From: Rhynchonema sp. JSB1_4
Lineage: Eukaryota; Nematoda; Chromadorea; Monhysterida; Xyalidae
Length of the DNA stretch: 16,145 bases
Assembly: GCA_030248065.1 (NCBI GenBank)
Contig: JASAMV010008501.1
Coordinates: 1-16,145 of the forward strand
Reading direction: 5' to 3'
The notes beneath the pieces are model-generated. The model had not been told where the DNA came from and did no database searches. It saw nothing but the letters and a program-made list of their open reading frames with translations. Position numbers and translations under genes: made by a program. Shown in pieces: positions 1-8,908 of the stretch (position 1 is the first letter of the stretch; the number at the start of each line of letters is the position of its first letter).

Positions 1-189
1 CGTATGTACATTTGAAAATGTGCATGTTCCCGCATTTTCTTTTTTAGATTACGGTAAGCAGGGTGATCGCTTTGTGAGAAACCCCAAGACAGCAAGTGGA
101 GAGCCCAAGAGCATCACAGAAGAGCCATGTGGTGGCAGGCAAATGGTTGCAAGGTACCCTTGGGCAGTGCTGTGGCTGGGGGAGGGGTC

Positions 190-640
190 CCCCAATGGTA
201 CCCTACCCGCCCCGGCCTGGTACACTACCCCCCTACCCGCCCCGCTGCGGTACCCTACCTCCCTACCCGCCCCGCTCTGGTACCCTACCCGCCTCAATTT
301 TTTTACCTCAAAATGCCCATTTTTTGGTCAAAAATGCCCAAATTTCGACCGCAAACCCTTAAAAGTGCAAAAAATCGAGCGCTACGCGCGATATATGCAC
401 TTTGTAGCAGGTAAAAATAGGCACCCAAAAATATTGCATTGCACCCTGCCCGCCCCGAAAAATCTCCCCTCCCCTTCCCCCAAACCGGATTCCCCCCAAG
501 ATTCCAGGTACACTACCCCCTACCCGCTCCGGATTTTTCCACCTCAGTACCCTACCCGTGCCGCAAAAGTAGCCACAGCACTGCCCTTGGGGGGGGTGGA
601 TCCAGATTGTCGCAAGGTACCCCCTTACCCAGCCTCCAGA
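190..640. repeat. C-rich minisatellite island
   Basis: Three 30-bp units start at 201, 231 and 261, each with CCCTACCCGCCCCG and GGTAC(A/C)CTACC. Degenerate relatives occur at about 507-560. The island is bracketed by an inverted 16-bp match: GGGCAGTGCTGTGGCT near 164 and its complement AGCCACAGCACTGCCC near 573. One strand is strongly C-rich. Long open frames here reflect the missing A/T stops, not coding. Confidence 0.7.
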
Positions 641-1066
641 AGGTTGCAAGTTGCAAGTAGGCATGGGCACAATCAGGGTTGAAATAAAAAAAATTATTAA
701 CGAGCTTTTTTTAAAAAAAATCTTTTTTTTTTGATTTTTTTTTGACGAAAATTTTTTTTATTAGAAAAAGTGTTGCAAACGACGTTTCAGGATAAATGAA
801 ATGGATGCAACATATTTTTCAAAAATTGAAAAATTTTCGCCTGAGACACAACTTGTGTTATAGTAATATTATACTGTAATATAGTAACTTTTGTAGTAAA
901 CACCAGGTTTCATGTGTAATTCGTACTAGGTGAATCACCATGTTTTGACTGTTTTATACCCGCTGTAGTGTAGCAGAATTTCTCTTTTTTTGGGGGCATT
1001 CGCACTACTGCCCGTGCGGGGCTAGGTTGGATTATATGTATGCTTCCATGTATTCTTTAGTATGTA

Positions 1067-1305
1067 TAGTAAATTTCCAAATTCGCTGCCGCACAGTAAA
1101 GTACGCCCCATAGTTAATGTCAGGTTCTAAACCCGAAATTCAACTTGTGAAACATTCGGACAGCCAACACACACGCAGCTTGCCAGCCAGCCAGGCAGCT
1201 GCGCGCGATGTTTCAGAACCGCGCATGGTTAGCGTTCGGGTTTAGAACGTGACATTAAGTATGGGGCGTATTTTACTATGCGGCAACGAATTTGGAACTT
1301 TACTA
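1067..1305. mobile_element. Foldback MITE with TA duplication, copy 1
   Basis: A 239-bp element with inverted arms of about 70 bp. The left arm starts TAGTAAATTTCCAAATTCG, the right arm ends with its complement CGAATTTGGAACTTTACTA, and each is flanked by TA. The arms also share ACGCCCCATA and CTAAACCCGA with their complements. A TA duplication suggests a Tc1/mariner-like origin, but no transposase is present. It lies inside the nested transposon stack. Confidence 0.85.
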
Positions 1306-1416
1306 TACGATAAACCTATCATAATGTAACCTTGTGCTTTGCTTTCCTAGAGGGGCTAGCCCTCAATTCTTTAGTAATAGCTGAGGTATGACACGGTAAC
1401 TAAGAACCCTTATAAC

Positions 1417-2120
1417 CAGGGTTGTTTCAAAAAAAGTGGTCAATTAAAAAAAAAAATTTTTTTAAAAATTTTTTTTGAAACTCAGATTTTGCTTTTTTTA
1501 ATAAAAAAAGTTGCCCCAAATGGGCTGAAATGTCCAAAAATGGCCTTTTTCGAGGCAAAAAATTGGCACTTTTTTCTGTGGACGAGACAATTTTTCCAAA
1601 ATCGCACCTGCGGCGCCCTGTATTGTCCCCAAATCCGTACAGGGATCCGCGGGGCTGGTCTTTTATAGTGATGTGGCACCGATAATGTACTACTACATGC
1701 TACTACACATGTATATATGCAGGTCTGGTGCAAAACCGGGCGCGCAAAGTCGATCTGACGCGCAAGATTTGGGCTGTAATCGATATTTTGATGGTCGTAT
1801 ATCAGATATACGGCATTAGATGCATTAAAATACGTTGTACGGCATGCTACAATACATCAGAGTAACATCGTTAGTGAACATCAACCTCAGACTGGTCGGA
1901 GACCATGGAATCTGCACAATACTACCGGGTGTCACCACACAAGTTCGGTCTGAGGCGAAAATTTTTCAATTTTTGAAAAATATGTTGTATCGATTTCACT
2001 TATCCTGAAACGTCGTTTGCAACACTTTTTCTAATAAAAAAATTTTTCGTCAAAAAAATCAAAAAAAAAATTTTTTTAAAAAAAAAGCTCGTTAATAAAA
2101 AAAATTGTTTTTCAACCCTG
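1417..2120 (-). mobile_element. hAT-type element family A, nested copy in reverse orientation
   Basis: A 704-bp copy in the opposite orientation to the outer element, starting CAGGGTTGTTTC and ending CAACCCTG. Flanks are CTTATAAC (1409-1416) and CTTATAGC (2121-2128), an 8-bp duplication with one mismatch. It sits inside an insertion that itself sits inside another copy of the same family. Confidence 0.88.
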
Positions 2121-2665
2121 CTTATAGCACTTGTGTGGTTGGTGACACCCGGTAGCATTGTGCAGATTCTATGGAATTCTACCAGTCTGAGGTTGATGTT
2201 GACTAACGATGTTACTCTAATGTATTGTAGCATACCGTACAACGTATTTTAATGCATCTAATGCCGTATATCTGATATACGACCATCAAAATATCGATTA
2301 CAGCCCAAATCTTGCGTGTCAGATCGACTTTGCGCGCCCGGTTTTGCACCAGACCTTTGTATATACATGTGTAGTAGCATGCAGTGGTACATTATCGGTG
2401 CCACATCACTATAAAAGACCATCCCCGCGCATCCCTGTACGGATTTGGGGACAATACAGGGCGCCGCAGGCGCGATTTTGGAAAAGTTGTCCCGTCCACA
2501 GAAAAAAAGTGCCAATTTTTTGCCTCGAAAAAGGCCATTTTTGGACATTTCAGCCCATTTTGGGCAACTTTTTTTATTAAAAAAAGCAAAATCTGAGTTT
2601 CAAAAAAAAATTTTTTTTTAATTTTTTTATCAACCACTTTTTTTTGAAACAACCCTGGGCACAAT

Positions 2666-2790
2666 ACCCAATACCCATACCCAATACCACCCAATACCCA
2701 ATACCTGGTATTGGGTGTGGTGGTATTGGGTACCCAATACTGACCCAATACCTGGTGTTGGTATTGGGTATTGGGTATTGGGTGGGTGCG
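2666..2790. repeat. ATTGGGT-type simple repeat, palindromic array
   Basis: Starts as CCCAATA units and switches to TATTGGGT units, so the two halves are complementary and could fold into a long hairpin. The first units start immediately after the outer hAT target duplication. Confidence 0.75.
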
Positions 2791-2992
2791 ATTCCATTTA
2801 GGCAATACCAAAATGACCCATAATTTGTCTAGTGTTTTCTAATTTTTCCCTTAAATTGATGGTTTCTGATCAGAAATTCTTTCGAGTGTCTATGCCAGAC
2901 AACTGAACTTGCTTCTCAAATAATAGAAAAGCACTTTCGTCATCATTTTAAACGACCAAAATGTCAAAAGATTTTCCAGATAATCTTCAACT

Positions 2993-3068
2993 TTGGTATT
3001 GGGTCAGGTATTGTGTATTGGGTATTGGGTGCTATGCCTGGTGTTGGGTATTGGGTATTGGATGGGTC
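2993..3068 (+). repeat. ATTGGGT-type simple repeat, second array
   Basis: Repeats of TATTGGGT in one orientation, including GGTATTGGGT and TGTTGGGTATTGGG. It faces the opening CCCAATA units at 2666, with about 200 bp of non-repetitive A/T-rich sequence between the two arrays. Confidence 0.7.
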
Positions 3069-3165
3069 TTTTTGCATGCATTATACTGCAAAATTGGCCA
3101 AAAAAGTTGTTACCTTTTTGCATTTTGGCCGAAGAATTGCCTGAAGCAGCTGTTACCGTATTCCC

Positions 3166-3562
3166 TAAAATAGAGCCCCCCAAAAAATAGAGCCCCCCCA
3201 AAATACAGCCCCCTGAAAGGGGTCAGTGAAAAAATAGAACCCCCCAAAAGTACACCCCCCCCAACTTAGAATTCTCTGCTTCGGGGTCGTAAAGTCAAGT
3301 TCTTGAAAAGACACCTTATGTACAACGTTTGTGGTTGAGTATATGATGACGTAAAGCCTTTTAATGAAGATCTGCACCTAAAAACACTCAATAATGACCA
3401 GTAACACCCTGACGGAACTCCATTTTAGGGGCATTTTGGGAACATTTGTTGAGATTTTGGGCAGCGAAAATATACAGCCCCCCCCCCCAAAAAAATAGAG
3501 CCCCCCCCAAAAAAAAATACAGCTCCCCCCCCCTAAAAGGGGTCAGTGAAAAATACACCCCA
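3166..3562. repeat. Duplicated C-block repeat
   Basis: Two similar blocks, about 3166-3262 and 3471-3562. Each consists of several TAGAGCCCCCC-A(n) or TACAGCCCCCC units followed by AAAGGGGTCAGTGAAAAA and a TACACCCC end. They are in direct orientation, separated by about 200 bp without repeats. No open frame of interest. Confidence 0.65.
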
Positions 3563-3569
3563 ATTTTAA

Positions 3570-3623
3570 AAAGTTTTTTTTAACAAAAAGGTCGATAATA
3601 AAAAAAAATTTAATCCAACCCTG
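3570..3623 (-). mobile_element. Solitary hAT-like terminus
   Basis: Read on the minus strand this begins CAGGGTTGGATTAAATTTTT and continues with TTATTATCGACC, a diverged match to the start of family A (CAGGGTTG, then TTATTAACGAGC). The 8 bases outside it (GCTCTGTG) are not found next to a matching terminus, so the element is truncated, or its other end is lost in the C-block repeats upstream. Confidence 0.5.
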
Positions 3624-3703
3624 GCTCTGTGCAGGCAACTGCCAATTGGTACGCCAAACTTTTCTTGCAAGCAGTGCATGTGGAAAGATATTGCGGGCAC
3701 AGC

Positions 3704-5648
3704 TCAGCAGAGGATTAGTGTCGCAGCCAAAAGCAGTGCAACATTCGAATTTATTGTGACGCCTCTTGTCTGTCCGGTCTCAATGTTCACAGCGAAATCC
3801 AAAGGACCATCCACCAATGTGGACTTGAACTGAAATTATCAGCTTCTATGAAAATTAGCTTCATAAAAACATAACAGCCAAATTGATATTATCTTCATCC
3901 CCAATTTTAATACAGGTATTGGTCGCACAATGACCATATAAGAATTCATCAAATCTATCCTGATTTTCACGTTCAGTCACTCTTAACCACTGTGCTATTT
4001 GTGATTCTCACAAAACATTTTCACCTGAAAATAATCCAGCAGATCAACCACGTTGCCGCAGGTCTGAAACATTCTCTTTACTACATGATTTGTGTGCGAT
4101 CACGCAACGCAACGTCATTGCCCCGTCACTTTCCCTCTTTTCGATTCAGGAAAAAAATTTGACCAATTCTTATAAAGTCATTGCGCAACCAATACAAGGT
4201 AAAGGCAAACTACACCAACACGAGCCCGATTTCGAATGTGGTGTGTATTCAAACGAATAGAAGGAGAAAATCATCATGCCCGACTTTCTATTCTTCAACG
4301 TGTAACATTTCCCAAATCAGCAGCCACGTCAGAATATTTCACTATTCTGCCAGCTGCGAAATCGGGCTCGTGTTGGCGTAGTTTGCCTTATTTGATCCAC
4401 CCAGCCTATACTAAATCTTCTCAACGTCACCATGAAACAGCCTGCCCTTCAGATCTAGCACCACAAACGGACACAAATAGCCAAAGAACACCACTACCAT
4501 GATCATTGCTGTGAAAGTGATGAGTACGAAGTCGAGGCTGAGTTTGTGCATCAACGCCAGGATTGGCTCGTCTTGCGTCATTATTGTACGCAGGGTTGAA
4601 AAAAAAATTTTTTATTAACGAGCTTTTTTTTTAAAAAAAAATTTTTTTTTGATTTTTTTTTTGACGAAAATTTTTTTTATTAGAAAAAGTGTTGCAAACG
4701 ACGTTTCAGGATAAATGAAATCGATGCAACATATTTTTCAAAAATTGAAAAATTTTCGCCTGAGACCCAACTTGTGTGGTGACACCCGGTAGCATTGTGC
4801 AGATTCTATGGAATCGTACTAGTCTGAGGTTGATGTTACTCTAACGTATTGTAGCATGCCGTACAACGTATTTTAATGCATCTAATGCCGTATATCTGAT
4901 ATACGACCATCAAAATATCGATTACAGCCCAAATCTTGCGTGTCAGATAGACTTTGCGCACCCGGTTTTGCACCAGACCTGCATATATACATGTGTAGTA
5001 GCATGCAGTGGTACATTATCGGTGCCACATCACTATAAAAGACCATCCCCGCGCATCCCTGTACGGATTTGAGGACAATACAGGGCGCCGCAGGCGCGAT
5101 TTTGGAAAAATTGACCCGTCCACAGAAAAAAAGTGCCAATTTTTTGCCTCGAAAAAGGCCATTTTTGGACATTTCAGCCCATTTTGGGCAACTTTTTTTT
5201 ATTAAAAAAAAAGCAAAATCTGAGTTTCAAAAAAAAAAATTTTTTTTTAAAAAAAATTTTTTTAATTAACCACTTTTTTTTTGAAACAACCCTGATTGTA
5301 CGTATGCAAAAATCCGCGATCCGCATTCCCTGTTGCCGATATGATTCAGCGGTGAAATTTGGATGTGTGATGTTTCGGAATTTTGAGTGTTGACAGTTGC
5401 CTGGAACAGCAAGGGAGAAAACGGCTCCACGGCCAAGTGAGCGAGATTCCCAAGCTTTCTTGTTTGTTTGCGCACTTCGATTTGGATGATCGTTCGTCGA
5501 AGGGACGTGTTCAACTGATGTTCATGTCTGAAACTTTGCTTCGAGTGTCATGATGGATTTAATCCTTGTTGGAAAACGTTCAAACTTATACCTGCGACGA
5601 TCATGATCGTTGATTTTCACGCCAGCGTCGTAAATTCTTTGTGCTTTC
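3704..5648 (-). CDS. Tentative secreted or GPI-anchored protein, partial gene model
   Basis: I do not recognise the family. The splice-consistent exons in coding order are 5648-5592, 5527-5302, 4063-4025 and 3829-3704. Phases run 2, 0, 0 through introns of 64, 1238 and 195 nt, all GT-AG. The protein reads IYDAGVKINDHDRR, then a basic, strand-like segment with EVRKQTRKLG and EPFSPLLFQ, then ECGSRIFAY joined to TCGNVVDLLDYFQ, then a last exon ending NSNVALLLAATLILC and TGA. That end (small polar residues followed by a short hydrophobic tail) looks like a GPI-attachment signal. The start is not settled: an ATG at 5758 (MAMFFRFVFRLL) can be joined in phase through a 75-nt intron, weakly. The large intron contains a hAT element and a MITE. 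A competing open frame across 5302-5520 would instead run into the 4411-4581 ORF. Confidence 0.38.
4202..4389 (+). mobile_element. Small inverted-repeat element, family C, copy 1
   Basis: About 188 bp. The left end AAGGCAAACTACACCAACAC and the inverted right end (GTGTTGGCGTAGTTTGCCTT) pair over more than 30 bp, extending into CGAGCCCGATTTCG. The interior includes ACATTTCCCAAATCAG. A clear target duplication is not visible, so the class is open. It lies in the large intron of the tentative minus-strand gene. Confidence 0.75.
4411..4581 (-). CDS. Small ORF with one transmembrane segment, 56 aa (doubtful)
   Basis: ATG at 4581-4579 and TAG at 4413-4411. The peptide has a polar start (MTQDEPILALMHK), a long hydrophobic stretch at about residues 18-42 (LITFTAMIMVVVFFGYL at its core), then a charged tail ending HGDVEKI. 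It begins 2 bp from the target duplication of the hAT element at 4591. If that 704-bp element and one 8-bp copy are removed, the frame joins an open frame running back to about 5517, roughly 130 codons without a stop, with NIT and NFT glycosylation sequons. It could be the membrane-anchoring end of a gene broken by the transposon. It could also be chance within the intron of the overlapping gene model, which uses another frame. I cannot decide from sequence alone. Confidence 0.3.
   Translation of the reverse strand: MTQDEPILALMHKLSLDFVLITFTAMIMVVVFFGYLCPFVVLDLKGRLFHGDVEKI
4591..5294 (+). mobile_element. hAT-type non-autonomous element, complete, family A
   Basis: A 704-bp element bounded by CAGGGTTG and its inverted match CAACCCTG, followed inward by long A/T homopolymer blocks. 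It is flanked by a perfect 8-bp target duplication ATTGTACG at 4583-4590 and 5295-5302. Eight-base duplications with CAGGG ends are characteristic of the hAT superfamily. No transposase reading frame is present, so it would move in trans. It lies in the large intron of the tentative minus-strand gene, immediately past its proposed splice donor. Confidence 0.92.
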
Positions 5649-5815
5649 CTTTAAATAATGGTCAGAGTAGATTTTTCAGTCATTATTGAATGGTGAAATG
5701 TGGCCAGGACCAGTGTTTCACACAGAAGTCTGAATACGAATCTGAAGAACATGGCCATCGGCGGTTGCGATGCGATAAAAAAGGGAAATATTTATGACTT
5801 CACGCTGGGTTCTAC

Positions 5816-6100
5816 TGTTTGCATTGCAACTCCGTCGACTTATGTAATTATCACAAGTTGCACCACTACGTTCCACTATTTGTGAGACTAGTTGGACGAC
5901 TATATTATCACTAGCTTCGTTGTATCACTTGGTTCAGCAACTTGTGACATTAGTTGCACGACTAGATTATCACCGGTTGAACTACGACCGTAAGTTCCGC
6001 AATTTATAACACAAGTTAGACGAGTGCCAACAAAATTAGCCATAGCGTTCTACAAACTGTGACACTGGTTGGTCGATCAGGTTACTCAGTTTGTGTATCG
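5816..6100. repeat. Degenerate tandem repeat, about 62-bp period
   Basis: Related units begin near 5816, 5878, 5940, 6002 and 6056. They share a core like ACTTGTGACACTAGTTGGACGACTA followed by TTATCAC and a GTTG/CTTG segment. Spacing is 62 bp for the first units and shorter for the last. The units have many substitutions, so the array is old. No reading frame stays open through it. Confidence 0.6.
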
Positions 6101-6216
6101 CTCGTCATTTCGAACAATGTGTTTTCGACAATCAACAAAATTGGCTGACCCATTTAACTCGCAGTTGATGACACAAACAATGGTGGTAACTCCCCGGCGA
6201 GCGCGCGGCGTATACC

Positions 6217-6399
6217 TTGGTTGTCGTCAAAGTGAACGAACAGGCTTGTTTTGACCCATTATATCATCAGAGACTGTGTAAAAAAGTGTACGAAGGCCAG
6301 GGCGCTTGTTTTGATCCATTATATCATCAGAAACTGACGGAAATGCTGCATAGAGGTCAAGGTGCTTGTTTTGATCCATTATCATCAGAAACTGAGTGA
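6217..6399 (+). other. 60-bp tandem array with an in-frame 20-residue repeat
   Basis: The motif GCTTGTTTTGAYCCATTA starts at 6244, 6304 and 6364, a period of exactly 60 bp. A degenerate earlier unit is suggested by AAAGTGAACGAA before the first copy, matching AAAGTGTACGAA in the next. Read in one frame the units give ACFDPLYHQRL, ACFDPLYHQKL and ACFDPL, with variable spacers KKVYEG and TEMLHR. The differences between the first two cores are a synonymous GAC/GAT and a conservative Arg/Lys. The third unit has lost 2 bp, so the frame shifts and ends at TGA. There is no ATG in frame, so if coding this would be an internal or final exon. A non-coding minisatellite is the alternative. Confidence 0.5.
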
Positions 6400-6410
6400 C
6401 AACGTGTGGT

Positions 6411-6500
6411 CAGGGTTGGGCAAAAAAAACGACGGCGTTTTTTCTTAAAAAAAACGACGTTTTTTTAAAAAAAAACGCCTGGGTCGTTTTTCGTTTTTTT
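6411..6500 (+). mobile_element. Solitary hAT-like terminus
   Basis: Starts CAGGGTTGGGCAAAAAAAAC and continues with alternating A-runs and CGACG/ACGCC blocks. CAGGGTTGGGC resembles hAT ends. No partner CCCAACCCTG or repeated flanking octamer (CGTGTGGT) is visible in the window. The following stretch to about 6560 has short inverted CCCTGA/TCAGGG segments. Confidence 0.4.
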
Positions 6501-6649
6501 TAAATCCTGAATTTCCCTGATTTTTCAGGGAAAGTACCCTGATTATCAAGGAAAATCAATTTTTTGTCCCATTTTTTTCAAAAAATTTTCGACCAATTTT
6601 TACTTTGTCGAGATACGTCGATATACGGAGTTTGACTTTCAGTGATGAC

Positions 6650-8386
6650 CCTGGCCAAAGTTGGTCCCATGATGCGGGTCTGATATGGGATCTTAACAAC
6701 TCGCTAGAAAAGGGTTGAAACCCGTTTATTTTGCCTCAGAACACATAGAATTACTTCATTTAACCACGTTTTCTTCCCAACATAAGCGTCTTCCAATTGT
6801 TTTGAGGGCATATTTTGGTCATCTGGGCGGTTTAAAAAAAACACTGTGTTTAGAACAATTAAGGCTTAACTGCTGAAAACATGGAGTTTGGAACAGTTAA
6901 CGGTTTTTAGTCGGTCCCGTGCAAATCATCCAAAAACCTTGAATACAAGGATACAATACAAGTGCACAGTATAGTTGGAAGACAAGAAGGGAAGAGCAAA
7001 AAAAAATATAAAAGAGAAATAAAAAAAAAAATATAAAAAACAAACAAAGAATAGCCCCCCCCCAAATAAACAAAGAAAAAAGCGAAGGGTGCGAAAGACG
7101 CCAACATGGAAAGCAGAAGTGCCACTATAAAAAGACGCCCCAACTAAAAAAAAAAAATCCCCGATGAACAGCAAAAATAAAAAACACTAGGGGGCCCCCG
7201 CCACCGGCCCCGCCGCAGAGCAAGCCCCCCCCCCCCCCCCGTACCCCAGTCCACACGCCCCCGAACCTCCCTGTCCCTCCCCCCGACCGCCCACCAGACA
7301 TACATACAGACATACATGCATTTACTTTTAGTAGTATAGAAGATACAATAAAAGAAAATAAAAAAAAAAAAAAAAAAAAACCAACCCCCCAACCCCCCCC
7401 ACCCCCCCTTGCTAGACTGCGTTCTTTTGTATTCGCTATGCCGACAAATTTCTGCGCCTGGCTTTGTCCCGATCCCGCTTGAAGCCTATTCCTTTCTTAA
7501 AACGAACTTTCAAATAAAAAAATGCTCGTGTTTTGTGCGGAATGTGGTTTATCACCATTATGTGCTAGAAAATCGATCAAACAGCTATTTTCGCAAAAAT
7601 TGCTTCTATGCGAAGAATGTTGATTCGCATTTATTCATTGTTCGATTCAACCGTAGTACGTGGCTGTAACCATGGTTGAACAAACGGGCAATGTTGCATG
7701 TCAGAACCAGAATTTGAGCGCAAACATTTTGATTTGAGTTGGTGTTTTCAATGATATGTGGCTTCAGAACAATCAGTTCATTAATCTGCTCAAAGTGAAT
7801 TGGTCAATTATTTGGTTTTGATAATGAAGTCGTCTGCTTTGCCAACGATGTGATAAGTCATTCATCGACAATTCGGAATGGAAATTCTGTTAATTGACTG
7901 TATTTACAAACCTTCACACGTATACGTTTACCATTCGATTTGATTTAACAATTATTATTCACAAAAATAGTTGATTGAAAAGTACAATAGTTCATGCACA
8001 GAATCGTCGGGAACGATAATCATCTTACAATCTGATAGACAGTTGTTGGAACAATTGGACCTCAAAAGTCAATACACTTTGGTTACACACCGCAGAAACA
8101 GAAATGGGCAATCTTTTTGCTATTCACAATCACAAAATAGCGTCAGATGTCACATTAGTTCATGGCATACGACTTGGCATACATGGCATGTTCATATGCA
8201 TGGCATCACTTTTTGTACATACGTTTCGTATGACAATCCGTTTCTGGACACCTGACCATTCAAATCGCAAACTGTGAGACTGAACTGCGATAATCACAAA
8301 CGTTTTTTATTCCTAGGGGAAGGGTATCGGAACCCTTTTTAAAAAAATAATATAGAGATGTGGCGCGCGCGTGTTGTGAATAAAAA

Positions 8387-8421
<35 letters not shown>

Positions 8422-8560
8422 AGGTCAAAGAGTCACATTCACAAAGCTCAACAACAAGAAAAAAGTGATCTATATAAATGAGAAGCGCAGGCGTAATACG
8501 TCCGCTGTCACCACACTTGTCGGTTTGGAGACAGCCACGCATACGAAAAGAAAGATCTAC
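6650..8560. other. Gene-poor stretch of simple sequence
   Basis: I find no supportable gene. About 6960-7180 is purine-rich with A-runs. About 7190-7260 has an 18-base C-run, and 7360-7410 has an A-run of about 20 followed by C-blocks; the minus strand is correspondingly G-rich. About 8391-8417 is an A-run of about 27. The 7410-8300 part is ordinary A/T-rich sequence whose short open frames lack initiation context, splice sites or protein-like composition. Confidence 0.6.
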
Positions 8561-8562
8561 TA

Positions 8563-8801
8563 TAGTAAGTTTCCAAATTCGCTGCCACACAGTGAAATAC
8601 GCCCCATAGCTAATGGCACGTTCTAAACCCGAAAGTCAACTTTTGAAACATTCAGGCAGCAGACGCGCGTGCAGCTTACTAGTCAGCCAGGCAGCTGCGC
8701 GCAATGTTTCAGAGCTGCGCGTGGTTAGCGTTTGGGTTAAGAACATGACATTAACTACGGGGCGTATTTTATTGTGCGGCAGCGAATTTGGGAATTTACT
8801 A
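8563..8801. mobile_element. Foldback MITE with TA duplication, copy 2
   Basis: The same 239-bp length and arm structure as the element at 1067-1305, flanked by TA at 8561-8562 and 8802-8803. It lies 108 bp beyond the TRMT44 stop codon. On the minus strand it contains AATAAA (8773-8768), which could act as that gene's poly(A) signal. Confidence 0.85.
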
Positions 8802-8908
8802 TACTAACTGAGAGACCACGAATACTAGCTGTCAGTTTTTGCAATGTGGATGTCGTTGGAAGCCAGAAAGCCCGCCCAGACCTTGAGAATCATTTAGCAA
8901 CATAACAT

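Larger units (their letters stand above)
859..2128. mobile_element. Insertion inside the outer hAT copy, itself carrying two elements
   Basis: This stretch is absent from the other family A copies and is bounded by the 8-bp direct repeat ACTTGTGT. Subtracting the foldback element (1067-1305) and the nested hAT copy (1417-2120) leaves roughly 315 bp of otherwise unrecognised sequence. It begins TATAGTAATATT and ends CCCTTATARC. The termini show no strong inverted repeat, so its own class is uncertain. The 8-bp duplication would suit a hAT-type insertion. I see no coding frame in it. Confidence 0.65.
674..2657 (+). mobile_element. hAT-type element family A, interrupted by later insertions
   Basis: Same family and orientation as the 4591-5294 copy. 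It is bounded by CAGGGTTG and CAACCCTG and by the exact 8-bp duplication GGCACAAT at 666-673 and 2658-2665. Its two halves, 674-858 and 2137-2657, sum to 706 bp, essentially full length. They are separated by an insertion flanked by the direct repeat ACTTGTGT at 851-858 and 2129-2136. It carries no transposase. Confidence 0.9.

Noticed and set aside
201..300. CRISPR-like regular 30-bp spacing
   Set aside because: Units are directly adjacent without unique spacers, and the window is eukaryotic.
20..682. A 220-residue open frame
   Set aside because: It runs through the C-rich minisatellite and its composition is repeat-driven proline and tyrosine. Stops are rare there because of base composition.
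851..858. Outer hAT copy interpreted as two separate partial elements
   Set aside because: Exact octamers ACTTGTGT at the break and GGCACAAT at the ends, and a combined length of 706 bp, fit a single interrupted element better.
2258..2548. A 96-residue minus-strand open frame, repeated at 4882-5172
   Set aside because: It lies inside the hAT family A elements. The third copy (1417-2120) breaks the frame by homopolymer length change, and nothing in it resembles a transposase.
6700..6730. A GGGTTGAAACCC motif resembling a tRNA T-arm
   Set aside because: No acceptor stem, anticodon arm or A-box could be found around it.
7409..7669. An 86-residue plus-strand open frame in the gene-poor region
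   Set aside because: No recognisable motif, splice context or homologous copy in the window. The length is within chance expectation.
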